Source of the DNA: Limisphaerales bacterium
Lineage (GTDB): Bacteria > Verrucomicrobiota > Verrucomicrobiia > Limisphaerales > UBA1100
Direction of reading: 5' to 3'
Length of the DNA stretch: 49,943 bases
Assembly: GCA_014382585.1 (NCBI GenBank)
Contig: JACNJL010000059.1
Location: forward strand, 1 to 49,943
Shown here: one piece after another, positions 8,757 through 15,560 of the stretch
Position numbering within the stretch: position 1 is the first letter of the stretch
Layout: the number at the start of each line of letters is the position of its first letter
Notes under the pieces: generated by a model
The model's database searches: none
What the model saw: only the letters and a program-made list of their open reading frames with translations
What the model was told of the DNA's origin: nothing
Translations under genes and position numbers: made by a program

Positions 8757-8878
8757 GAAATGACTCAGGCCGAGGGGAATCCCCAATGGCCCAATAAAGC
8801 TCCAAACCGTATTGAGTCATTGATTTTTGGGACTTCCTTGGGGGCTTGGACATTGGAATTTTGGGCATTCTCCCCGAG
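8757..8878. repeat. dispersed intergenic repeat, copy 2
   Basis: After the sulfatase stop, words such as ATCCCCAATGGCCCAA, CTTCCTTGGGGGCTTGG and TTTTGGGCATTC recur in the same style as at 457-546 and 34492-34618. Left and right halves are loosely complementary. Confidence 0.65.
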
Positions 8879-8991
8879 TTGTCCCCACATTATCCACACT
8901 TCATTTTTCTCAAATAGAACTGTTTTTACGGTGTTTCCGGTCACGAGGGAGATAACTTCCGAGGTTGTCAACAGCCTCTTTCGCAGCCTGT

Positions 8992-9008
8992 TTGGCACTC
9001 AAATTGCT
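8992..9008 (+). promoter_or_regulatory. sigma-54 (RpoN) type -24/-12 promoter
   Basis: TTGGCACTCAAATTGCT contains the invariant GG (8994-8995) and GC (9006-9007) separated by exactly 10 nt, and matches the consensus TGGCAC-N5-TTGCW at every fixed base. Initiation would be expected near 9018-9021, just before the ATG of a 31-codon frame at 9023. Transcription in this direction then opposes the gene at 9132-9764. The promoter match is seen directly; activity is inferred. Confidence 0.6.
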
Positions 9009-9022
9009 ATGTTACCATTGCA

Positions 9023-9118
9023 ATGAAAAACTTGGCCCCGATTGACATTTTTTTCCTGTGCCTCACCGCCGGCACCGCTGCGTTCGCAGTCGTGTGCATG
9101 GTGATGATGAGAGCATGA
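9023..9118 (+). CDS. putative 31-aa single-span membrane peptide
   Basis: ATG at 9023 to TGA at 9118 encodes MKNLAPIDIFFLCLTAG, then TAAFAVVCMVMMRA. Residues 8-28 form one uninterrupted hydrophobic span flanked by a short polar N-terminus and a C-terminal Arg. No Shine-Dalgarno sequence is present, but the sigma-54-like promoter just upstream would start the RNA within a few bases of the ATG. The peptide is too short to assign to a family. A chance frame is possible; the promoter position and membrane-span composition argue for a real micropeptide. Confidence 0.35.
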   Translation: MKNLAPIDIFFLCLTAGTAAFAVVCMVMMRA

Positions 9119-9131
9119 AGCGCCGTTTGCC

Positions 9132-9764
9132 TTATGAAAACCGATCGTCGGTCCAAGGGTCGGCGGTGTTGGAATAGCCGCGCACTTCCCAGAAACCGAG
9201 GATGTCGCGATCGAGAAAAATGATTTCGCTCACCCACTTGGCACCTTTCCACGCGTAGAGCTTGGGAATAATCACCCGCGCCGGGCCACCGTGTTCGGTG
9301 GTAATGGGAGCAGCGTTCCACGTGTGGGCGATGAGGGTATCATCGTCCATCACGGCATCAAACGTGGTGTTGGTGGAATAACCGTCGTAACCCTTGTAAA
9401 ACACGTGGCTCACTTCGTCCTTGGGTTTCACCAATTCCGTAAGCGTGAAAAACGAAACTCCGCCCCATTCCATTTCGTACTGGCTCCAAGTGGTGACGCA
9501 GTGGAAATCGCTGGTGTCGGCAAACTGATCGAGCGCCATAAACTGCTCCCAATCGAGCGTCACCGGATTCTCCACCAACCCGTGAATTTTCAACCGCCAA
9601 TCCTTGCGCGCCACTTCCGGCTGAATGCCCATATCAAGCACCGGAAAATTTTTGACCTCCCGCTGCCCCGGCGGCAGTCGATCCGTGGAACGCACCACGC
9701 GAGGCGCCCGCCCCGCGCGCTTCGCCGCCCAACGCTCTTTCGCGGCAATGTATTTATCCTTCAT
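9132..9764 (-). CDS. sulfite oxidase-like molybdopterin-dependent oxidoreductase
   Basis: 210 aa, the size of short single-domain molybdopterin oxidoreductases. Recognisable blocks include LPPGQREVKNFPVLDMG, DWRLKIHGLVENPVTLDWEQ, the molybdenum-ligating Cys89 in DFHCVTTWS, EHGGPARVIIPKLYAWKGAK and the C-terminal YSNTADPWTDDR. There is no twin-arginine signal and no haem domain, so it is likely cytoplasmic; electron acceptor and substrate are unknown. Its ATG at 9764 overlaps the 3' end of the toxin gene by 11 nt, so translation may be coupled to the toxin-antitoxin unit. Confidence 0.9.
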   Translation of the reverse strand: MKDKYIAAKERWAAKRAGRAPRVVRSTDRLPPGQREVKNFPVLDMGIQPEVARKDWRLKIHGLVENPVTLDWEQFMALDQFADTSDFHCVTTWSQYEMEWGGVSFFTLTELVKPKDEVSHVFYKGYDGYSTNTTFDAVMDDDTLIAHTWNAAPITTEHGGPARVIIPKLYAWKGAKWVSEIIFLDRDILGFWEVRGYSNTADPWTDDRFS

Positions 9765-10062
9765 CGGTTAGCTTAGGTTCCCCGCGCGCGCCGTGCCAAA
9801 TTCTGTGGATTTCAATCAGTTTCGAATCCGGATACACGCTATAGAAAATCCGATATGATTTGAAAACCCATTCACGAATGACTCGGCCCTTCCTCGTGCA
9901 AAAAATCCGGCCCATTTCAGGCATAGATGCCAACCGAAAAGTTCGAGTCAGTAGTGCATCTCCGAATTTGAATGCGGCCCCGGGATTGTCCTTTGCGATG
10001 TACGCGACGATAGCTTCCAAGTCACCGATTGCAACTGGCGAGAGATTTACTTTGAAATCCAT
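9754..10062 (-). CDS. RelE/ParE-family toxin
   Basis: 102 aa with the family pattern: LSPVAIGDLEAIVAYIAKDN at the N-terminus, a central MPEMGRIF, then REWVFKSYRIFYSVYPDS and the late IHRIWHGAR. ParE toxins inhibit gyrase and RelE toxins cleave mRNA; the two cannot be told apart here, but the IAKDNP and WHGAR segments look ParE-like. It overlaps the antitoxin upstream by 16 nt and the molybdopterin oxidoreductase downstream by 11 nt. The antitoxin-first order is the usual type II arrangement. Confidence 0.87.
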   Translation of the reverse strand: MDFKVNLSPVAIGDLEAIVAYIAKDNPGAAFKFGDALLTRTFRLASMPEMGRIFCTRKGRVIREWVFKSYRIFYSVYPDSKLIEIHRIWHGARGEPKLTDEG

Positions 10063-10232
10063 GAGCGCAATTGCTTTCGAACCTCTTCCACCGGCACTCC
10101 CTCGCCGCGGTCAAGCTGTTCAATGCTTCGCTCAATGCCTGCAATCAATTCCATTTGATCAAAGATTTCATCCATCGTGGCCTCGTCTGGCATGTTTCCA
10201 ACAGTTTCGAGTACCTGAGCTTTAGCGGTCAT
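10047..10232 (-). CDS. probable antitoxin of the RelE/ParE pair
   Basis: 61 aa (MTAKAQVLETVGNMPDEATM at the start), acidic and helical, resembling the small Phd/ParD-like partners that accompany ParE toxins with a DEIFDQMELIAGIERSIEQL segment. There is no clear DNA-binding ribbon. It starts at the ATG at 10232 and its end overlaps the toxin start by 16 nt, consistent with translational coupling. Assigned mostly by context. Confidence 0.75.
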   Translation of the reverse strand: MTAKAQVLETVGNMPDEATMDEIFDQMELIAGIERSIEQLDRGEGVPVEEVRKQLRSWISK

Positions 10233-10275
10233 AATGGGGAGATATTGCCTTAAAAAAGGCGGGCTGGCAAGGGCG

Positions 10276-10638
10276 TCATTTCAGGCGCACTTGATCGCCG
10301 GGTTTGAGGATGGTCTTGGCCGTGGCTTGAATGGTTTGTGCGCCGCGGATGACCTCGACCGCGCGATTGGCAGTTTGGATTTGGGCCACATCGAGCCCCT
10401 TTTCCCACGGCACTTTTTGGCTGACGCCGGTGGTGGTGTCGATGACGGTGACGGCGCCTTTTTTGAAGGCGGCCCCGGCGATGTCGAAGGTGGTGTTGAT
10501 AGCGGTTTTAGTGACTGCGCCACCGACTTTGAGAGTGGTCTTGGCGATTGCGCCGGTGGTTTTGAGCGTGTAAGTGGCAACGGTTTTGCAACCGATGACA
10601 GCGGCCAACGCGCAGAAAATAAAAATGCGGGCGGTCAT
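10276..10638 (-). CDS. small putative lipoprotein, paralogue of the upstream gene
   Basis: 120 aa. A lipobox-like AVIGC ends the signal peptide at Cys17 (ARIFIFCALAAVIGC). Ala/Thr/Gly-rich sequence follows, with regularly spaced TKTAINTTFDIAGAAFKKGA that may form amphipathic helices. The C-terminus TILKPGDQVRLK parallels ALLEPGDVLRFVSQ in the neighbouring protein. Its ATG overlaps the stop of the upstream gene (ATGA), so the two are co-translated. No known family recognised; the PGD ending recalls SLBB/LysM-like or polysaccharide-export domains only loosely. Confidence 0.7.
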   Translation of the reverse strand: MTARIFIFCALAAVIGCKTVATYTLKTTGAIAKTTLKVGGAVTKTAINTTFDIAGAAFKKGAVTVIDTTTGVSQKVPWEKGLDVAQIQTANRAVEVIRGAQTIQATAKTILKPGDQVRLK

Positions 10639-11039
10639 TGAGAAACGAATCGCAGCACGTCGCCGGGTTCGAGAAGGGCTTTGGGAGTGGCATCGAGCAA
10701 TTCGTCACCGCGTTCGATTTTGCACGGGCCGGGCGGGCGGTTGAGGCCGGCGGTGCGGCGGGCGGTGTACACGGTCATTCCTTCGCGCCACGGCAGCACT
10801 TTTTGCAATCCGGTTTCGGGGACGAGCACGGTGATGATTTGTGGCTCGGCGGCCGCTTCGCCGCCGGGATCGGTCACCACATCCACCGCCAAACCGACGG
10901 CGGCATTTTGCGCGCCGGCCACGGGATTGCCTCCGGACGTAATGGTGCCGGTTGCAAATCTCACCACAGTTTTGCAACCTCCCGCAAAGAGCAGCAGGCC
11001 GAGTGCACCGTGGCAAACGATGCGTGTTACATGGTGCAA
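10635..11039 (-). CDS. small putative lipoprotein with PGD C-terminal motif
   Basis: 134 aa if read from the TTG at 11039, the only plausible initiator upstream of the signal peptide. A hydrophobic segment ends in the lipobox LFAGGC (Cys22). The mature part is Gly/Ala-rich, then GLQKVLPWREGMTVYTARR and a C-terminal ALLEPGDVLRFVSQ. The same order (VPWEKGLDV, then ILKPGDQVRLK) occurs in the downstream gene, so this is a tandem duplication that has diverged strongly. The start overlaps the end of the aldo/keto reductase gene by 13 nt. Function unknown, envelope location likely. Confidence 0.65.
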   Translation of the reverse strand: MHHVTRIVCHGALGLLLFAGGCKTVVRFATGTITSGGNPVAGAQNAAVGLAVDVVTDPGGEAAAEPQIITVLVPETGLQKVLPWREGMTVYTARRTAGLNRPPGPCKIERGDELLDATPKALLEPGDVLRFVSQ

Positions 11040-12163
11040 ACCAAGTCGCGCTCGGGCACGATGCCCCAGCGTTCGCTAACCTCCTTGTGCCCGGGCTGTA
11101 ATCCCCAGCGATCGGGCAACGGCTCGGGGCCTTCGAAATTCGGATTGGCGCCTTTCAAATCCATACAACCGGCGTTGTTTCCGATGTCGGTAATGAAATC
11201 GCGCTCGTCGTCGGTGAGTGAAATTTCCGGCAAAGCGGCGAGGTCATCCAGCTTGGCCTCGATGGTCTTGGCGTCGTCGCCCGCTTCTTGGATGAGCGTG
11301 GGGATGACGCTTTCCACCGCCGGATGCGCGAGGTTCCAAAGGCACGCGAGTTGCAGCAGCGACACGCCGTGCGTTTCGGCGACTTTAATCATCCGATCAA
11401 TTTTTTCGCTGCCGCGTTCCACCCAACCGCTCGGCCGATACACCCGATGATCGCCCTCGGCAAACGCGTGCCCCGGCCGCACATCGCCGTGAAACAGCCC
11501 GCCGTGATCCACCACGCGCGTGATGACTTTCACGCCAAATTCTTCCGCCGCCGGCAGCACCAACGCGCCCGGCCACGGCTCCAGCGGATTCAAAATCACC
11601 ATCGCCCAGTCGATCGTGTCCGCAAATTTTTCCATACACAAAAGCATATCCAGCGTGAACCCATTCGCCGGCCCGGGCGCGATGCCGAGTTGTTCGGTGA
11701 GCCCCGCCTCCTTCAACGCCGCCATGCCTTCCCAAACCGCTTCGCTGGTGTAGCCGATCACGTCGGGATTATGCAGCAGCAACAAATCAAATTGCTCCGC
11801 GCCGCAGCGTTCGAGTTCCTTCTCCGTGGCCATTCGGAGGTAGTCGGCGTAATCCTCGGAGCCGCGCAATTGGGGGTCAGTGAAGCGCGGAAAGCCACGA
11901 GAGCCCGCGCGTTCGCCATTGTAAAAATCGTGCCCCACCGCGCCCACGAGGCAATAGCTATCGCGCGGTTTTCCCGCCAGCCCGCGCGCAAGCATCTCGT
12001 CCGACGCGCCTTGGCCGTACACATCCGCCGTCATAAACGTGCGCGCGCCCTTTTCGTAAGCCCGATCGATGAGTGCGAGGAAGCGCTCCTCATCGAGCTT
12101 CTCGCCAAAATGCATATATCGGCCCCCACTCCAAGTACCAAACGCTGTACGTGTTAAATTCAC
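11027..12163 (-). CDS. aldo/keto reductase family protein
   Basis: 378 aa from GTG at 12163 (VNLTRTAFGTWSGGRYMHFG). TIM-barrel AKR features include LIDRAYEKGARTFMTADVYG with the usual Asp and Tyr, DLLLLHNPD, and a C-terminal cofactor region SLLQLACLWNLAHPAVESVI. It probably reduces aldehydes or ketones with NADPH. A longer frame begins at TTG 12199, but that TTG is the first half of a -35-like TTGAAA paired with TATACT at 12177-12172, so the GTG at 12163 is preferred. Lipoprotein genes follow with overlap. Confidence 0.85.
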   Translation of the reverse strand: MNLTRTAFGTWSGGRYMHFGEKLDEERFLALIDRAYEKGARTFMTADVYGQGASDEMLARGLAGKPRDSYCLVGAVGHDFYNGERAGSRGFPRFTDPQLRGSEDYADYLRMATEKELERCGAEQFDLLLLHNPDVIGYTSEAVWEGMAALKEAGLTEQLGIAPGPANGFTLDMLLCMEKFADTIDWAMVILNPLEPWPGALVLPAAEEFGVKVITRVVDHGGLFHGDVRPGHAFAEGDHRVYRPSGWVERGSEKIDRMIKVAETHGVSLLQLACLWNLAHPAVESVIPTLIQEAGDDAKTIEAKLDDLAALPEISLTDDERDFITDIGNNAGCMDLKGANPNFEGPEPLPDRWGLQPGHKEVSERWGIVPERDLVCTM

Positions 12164-12171
12164 AGCGCGGG

Positions 12172-12199
12172 AGTATACCAAAAAATGACCAATTTTCAA
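12172..12199 (-). promoter_or_regulatory. putative promoter of the aldo/keto reductase gene
   Basis: Minus strand TTGAAA (12199-12194), 16-nt spacer, TATACT (12177-12172), then 8 nt to the GTG at 12163. This decides the gene start and implies a leader of about 0-2 nt. Confidence 0.6.
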
Positions 12200-12256
12200 T
12201 GCTGCAGTTCATTTGCCTGTGAATGAAAAAACATTTCCGCCGCGGTGCCCTTCAAT

Positions 12257-12262
12257 TAAGCT
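12257..12262 (+). promoter_or_regulatory. putative -10 box of the hexapeptide transferase-dinG operon
   Basis: TAAGCT ends exactly 6 nt before the ATG at 12269. The -35 region is poor (TTTCCG-like at 17 nt). Confidence 0.35.
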
Positions 12263-12268
12263 GCCCAA

Positions 12269-12952
12269 ATGTTCAAGGCGGCGGACTTATTTGACCTCAG
12301 CCAAACCGAGCACGCCGCCCTCTTTGATGGCGACGGCCCGGCGTGGGAGGTGTTGCCGCGCATCAAAGATTACCTCGCCGACAATCTGCAGCTGACCAAT
12401 CACGCCACCGTTTCGTCCGGCGCGGTAGTAGGCGAAAATGTATTTCTCGGCGAAGGCACGGTGGTGGAGCCGGGCGCGACCATCATCGGCCCGGCGATCA
12501 TTGGCGCGAATTGCCAAATTCGGCACAACGCGTACATCCGCGAAAATGTCATCATCGGCGACAACTGCGTGATCGGCAATTCGTGCGAGTTAAAAAACGC
12601 GCTGCTGTTCAACAACTGCCAAGTGCCGCATTTTAATTATGTGGGCGATTCGATTCTGGGCCATCACGCGCATCTCGGTGCGGGGGTGGTGTTGTCCAAC
12701 TTCAAATCGCTCCCGGGCGATGTGACCGTGCAGCACGGGGAGGAAAAGATCGACACCGGCCTGCGGAAATTCGGCGCGCTGATTGGCGATCACGCAGAGC
12801 TTGGCTGCAACAGCGTGCTCAATCCCGGCAGCATCATCGGCCGCCGCAGTGTGGTGTATCCCAATGCGAACTGGCGCGGCGTGCTGGCGGCGGATCGGAT
12901 TGCAAAGCACCGCGGGGAGATGGAACTTGTGGAGCGGGATGCTTCACGATGA
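12269..12952 (+). CDS. left-handed beta-helix (hexapeptide repeat) acyltransferase-like protein
   Basis: 227 aa. After about 45 helical residues (FDLSQTEHAALFDG) comes a long run of hexapeptide repeats such as GAVVGENVFLGEG, GPAIIGANCQIRHNAYIREN and VIIGDNCVIGNSCELKNALL, ending in NPGSIIGRRSVVYPNANWRG. This fold is used by sugar N-acyltransferases and by the acetyltransferase half of GlmU; no nucleotidyltransferase domain is present. It likely acetylates a sugar nucleotide. The stop overlaps the dinG start (ATGA), so the two form an operon, without an obvious functional link. Confidence 0.82.
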   Translation: MFKAADLFDLSQTEHAALFDGDGPAWEVLPRIKDYLADNLQLTNHATVSSGAVVGENVFLGEGTVVEPGATIIGPAIIGANCQIRHNAYIRENVIIGDNCVIGNSCELKNALLFNNCQVPHFNYVGDSILGHHAHLGAGVVLSNFKSLPGDVTVQHGEEKIDTGLRKFGALIGDHAELGCNSVLNPGSIIGRRSVVYPNANWRGVLAADRIAKHRGEMELVERDASR

Positions 12953-15051
12953 TTCTTTCTTCCGATCAACTCCCCGCAGAATCCTCAGGCCTCGAAGCGC
13001 AGGTGGAGGAAATTTTTGGCCCGGGCGGGCTCTTATCGAATTCGAAAAATTTCGAGTACCGACCTCAACAACAAGCGATGGCCACGGGCGTGGCGCGCGC
13101 GTTGGAGGCGGGGAAGAATTGCGTGGTCGAAGCCGGCACGGGTGTGGGGAAGAGCCTCGCCTATTTAGTTCCAGCCATTTTGCACGGACAGGCCAGCGTG
13201 AAGAAGGCGATCATTTCCACGCACACCATTAATTTGCAGGAGCAGTTGGCGGAAAAAGATTTGCCGATGTTGCAGCGGATTTTGCCGGTGGAGTTCAGCT
13301 ACACGATGCTAAAGGGGCGCGGCAATTATTTGTGCACGCGGCGGCTGCATCGCGCCCTGCAACGGGCGGATGGGCTGTTCACCTCGCCTGAGGTTGCCGA
13401 GCTCAAGCGCGTGGCGGAATGGGCGGCAAAAACGGAGGACGGCAGCTTGTCGGATCTCGATGTGGAGCCGGATCCAAAGGTGTGGGAAGCGGTGTGCTCC
13501 GAGCGCGGCCTGTGCTCGCCCAAGTTTTGCGGGCGCGGCAGTGACACGGCGGCGTTGCACGGCGAATGTTTTTTTCAGAGAGCGCGCCGGCGTTTTCTGA
13601 GTGCGGATGTGTTGGTGCTCAATCACTCGCTCTTTTTCGCCAACCTCACGATGACGTTGGAGGGGTATGCCGATGAGCAAGAGGAAGGCGTGGAGGGCGG
13701 TTTGCTTTTCAAAAATGATTTTGTGATTTTCGATGAGGCACAGCATCTCGAACGCGTGGCGTCGCGCCATATTGGGCTGAGCGTTTCCAGCGGGCAAATT
13801 CGGTTCAACCTCCAGCGACTATGGAATCCGCGCACAGAAAAAGGCATTCTCTCAATCCTGCGCAAGGGCGACGTGGTAAAAGGCGTAGGGGAAACACTCG
13901 ACGCGGCGGATCAACTGTTCGATGAAGTGGAAGCCGCCTGCAACACCTCGCACGATAAATCGGCGCGCCGCGCGCGCGAATGGAACGAACTGCGCGTACG
14001 CGAGGCGGATTTTGTGGAGGACACCGTGTCGCGTCCGCTGCAAGCCCTGCGCGAAGCACTCGGCCACCTCATCGAAGCCAGCGAGGGTGACGAGGAAACC
14101 ACCGCCGAACTCATCGAATGCAACCGCCGCATCGCTGAGATTCGCGAGGCGGTCGCGGTGTTCATTGGGCAATCGGCCGAGCAGCACGTTTACTGGGTGG
14201 AACGCTCCGGCCGACAGCGCCAAAATCTCACGCTCAATGCCGCGCCCACCGACACGGCGGCGTTTCTGCGCCAGCGCGTATTTGGCAGCGGGTCGTCCGT
14301 CATCTGCGCCAGTGCCACGCTGGCGGTTGAGGACTCCGAACGCTGCAAGCTGCCGCCCGAGCAAAAGGCGATGTGTCCTGGCTTGGAATATTTCATCAAT
14401 CAAGTGGGCGCAGAAACTTCCCGCCGCGCTCAGCTTGGCTCGCCCTTTGATTATCAACAAAATGTGAAACTTTATGTGGCCGGCAAAATGCCTGACCCGC
14501 GGGCGGACGAATATGCCGAAGCGCTCGTGCATTGGATCGGCCATTTTATCCGCATGACGCACGGCAAGGCGTTTGTGCTTTTCACCAACGGCAAACTGAT
14601 GCGCGAGGTGGCGGAGGAATTGGAGCCGCTCATTGACGAATTAGGCATTCGCGCGTTCATTCAAGGCACTGGCACGCCGCGTGCCACAATCCTCGAGCAG
14701 TTTAAGCACGACACCGATTCGGTGCTGTTCGGGTTGGACAGTTTTTGGCAGGGCGTCGATGTGCCGGGTGAATCGCTGAGCAATGTCATCATTACGCGCC
14801 TCCCCTTCGCCGTGCCGGATCATCCCCTCATCGAGGCTCGCGTGGAGGCGATTGAAGCGCGCGGCGGCAATGCATTTATGGAATTTAATTTGCCCGAGGC
14901 GATTTTGAAATTCCGCCAGGGCGTCGGCCGGCTCATCCGCACGCAGGGTGATAGCGGCATCATCGCCGTACTCGACAACCGCGTGCTCACCAAACGGTAT
15001 GGTCAAATGTTCATCGACTCGCTGCCGAAAATGGAGGTGGAAATCGTGTGA
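12949..15051 (+). CDS. dinG: DinG-type iron-sulfur DNA helicase
   Basis: 700-aa superfamily 2 helicase of the XPD/DinG group. Walker A is EAGTGVGKS and the DEAH-type box is FDEAQH. Cysteines 129, 183, 189 and 194 (YLCTRR, then CSERGLCSPKFC) are spaced like the four ligands of the 4Fe-4S cluster in DinG/XPD. The C-terminal motif VI reads QGVGRLIRTQGD. It unwinds 5'-tailed DNA and R-loops ahead of replication. No exonuclease domain is fused. It is translationally coupled to the hexapeptide transferase gene. No SOS box was recognised upstream. Confidence 0.92.
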   Translation: MILSSDQLPAESSGLEAQVEEIFGPGGLLSNSKNFEYRPQQQAMATGVARALEAGKNCVVEAGTGVGKSLAYLVPAILHGQASVKKAIISTHTINLQEQLAEKDLPMLQRILPVEFSYTMLKGRGNYLCTRRLHRALQRADGLFTSPEVAELKRVAEWAAKTEDGSLSDLDVEPDPKVWEAVCSERGLCSPKFCGRGSDTAALHGECFFQRARRRFLSADVLVLNHSLFFANLTMTLEGYADEQEEGVEGGLLFKNDFVIFDEAQHLERVASRHIGLSVSSGQIRFNLQRLWNPRTEKGILSILRKGDVVKGVGETLDAADQLFDEVEAACNTSHDKSARRAREWNELRVREADFVEDTVSRPLQALREALGHLIEASEGDEETTAELIECNRRIAEIREAVAVFIGQSAEQHVYWVERSGRQRQNLTLNAAPTDTAAFLRQRVFGSGSSVICASATLAVEDSERCKLPPEQKAMCPGLEYFINQVGAETSRRAQLGSPFDYQQNVKLYVAGKMPDPRADEYAEALVHWIGHFIRMTHGKAFVLFTNGKLMREVAEELEPLIDELGIRAFIQGTGTPRATILEQFKHDTDSVLFGLDSFWQGVDVPGESLSNVIITRLPFAVPDHPLIEARVEAIEARGGNAFMEFNLPEAILKFRQGVGRLIRTQGDSGIIAVLDNRVLTKRYGQMFIDSLPKMEVEIV

Positions 15052-15072
15052 TGTGCTGCCGAAAGCACGAGC

Positions 15073-15100
15073 TTGATTCCCGATGTCATCCTGTTAAACT
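15073..15100 (+). promoter_or_regulatory. putative promoter of the DUF1232-like gene
   Basis: TTGATT (15073-15078), 16-nt spacer, TAAACT (15095-15100), then exactly 6 nt to the ATG at 15107. No Shine-Dalgarno sequence. Confidence 0.55.
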
Positions 15101-15106
15101 CTCCGT

Positions 15107-15511
15107 ATGTCCGACATTGCCGAATTTGTTCATTCCAACGCAGCCAAAGTGTCACCCAAAATCCTTCACGGGATTCACCAGAAGCTGCCGCAATTGAAGC
15201 TGGAATTTGCCGAAATCCACGCACCAAAATTTCCGCACCTCGTCGATCAGCTTGAACTTTTGGCCGATGTCATCGAAGACTACGCCGAAGGTGCGGATCA
15301 GGAAATTCCCTTTTTCGTGGTCGCTGAATCCTGCTTCGCGCTCGCCTACGCGCACAAGCAAACCCACCTCATCCCCGACCACGTCGCCGATGTGGGCTAT
15401 GCCGATGAATCCTCCGTGGTGCGCACCGTGCTCATCGAAAACGAAAAAACCCTCAGCGAATACTGCAAACGCCACGGCTTGGACTTCGCGGAAGTGACCA
15501 CCCAGGCGTAG
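15107..15511 (+). CDS. DUF1232/YkvA-like small protein
   Basis: 134 aa. The central segment ALAYAHKQTHLIPDHVADVG followed by YADESSVVRTVL resembles the YLLSPIDLIPDxIPxxGxxDD signature of DUF1232 (YkvA), though it is more polar than usual and the membrane-like helix is weak. The N-terminal half is helical and charged (LEFAEIHAPKFPHLVDQLEL). Function of the family is not established. It stands alone between dinG and an exported oxidoreductase, each with its own promoter-like sequence. Confidence 0.75.
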   Translation: MSDIAEFVHSNAAKVSPKILHGIHQKLPQLKLEFAEIHAPKFPHLVDQLELLADVIEDYAEGADQEIPFFVVAESCFALAYAHKQTHLIPDHVADVGYADESSVVRTVLIENEKTLSEYCKRHGLDFAEVTTQA

Positions 15512-15522
15512 ACGCTTTCCCA

Positions 15523-15550
15523 TTTACAAACGCACGGCGGGCGTTAGCCT
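15523..15550 (+). promoter_or_regulatory. putative promoter of the exported Gfo/Idh/MocA gene
   Basis: TTTACA (15523-15528), 16-nt spacer, TAGCCT (15545-15550), then 10 nt to the ATG at 15561. Confidence 0.45.
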
Positions 15551-15560
15551 TGGGGCCTCT

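Noticed and set aside
8757-9022. Plus-strand frame of 88 codons from 8760
   Set aside because: It reads through repeat and promoter-like sequence and has no protein character.
12164-12199. TTG start at 12199 for the aldo/keto reductase
   Set aside because: The TTG is part of a -35-like TTGAAA with TATACT 16 nt downstream; the GTG at 12163 fits family N-termini better.
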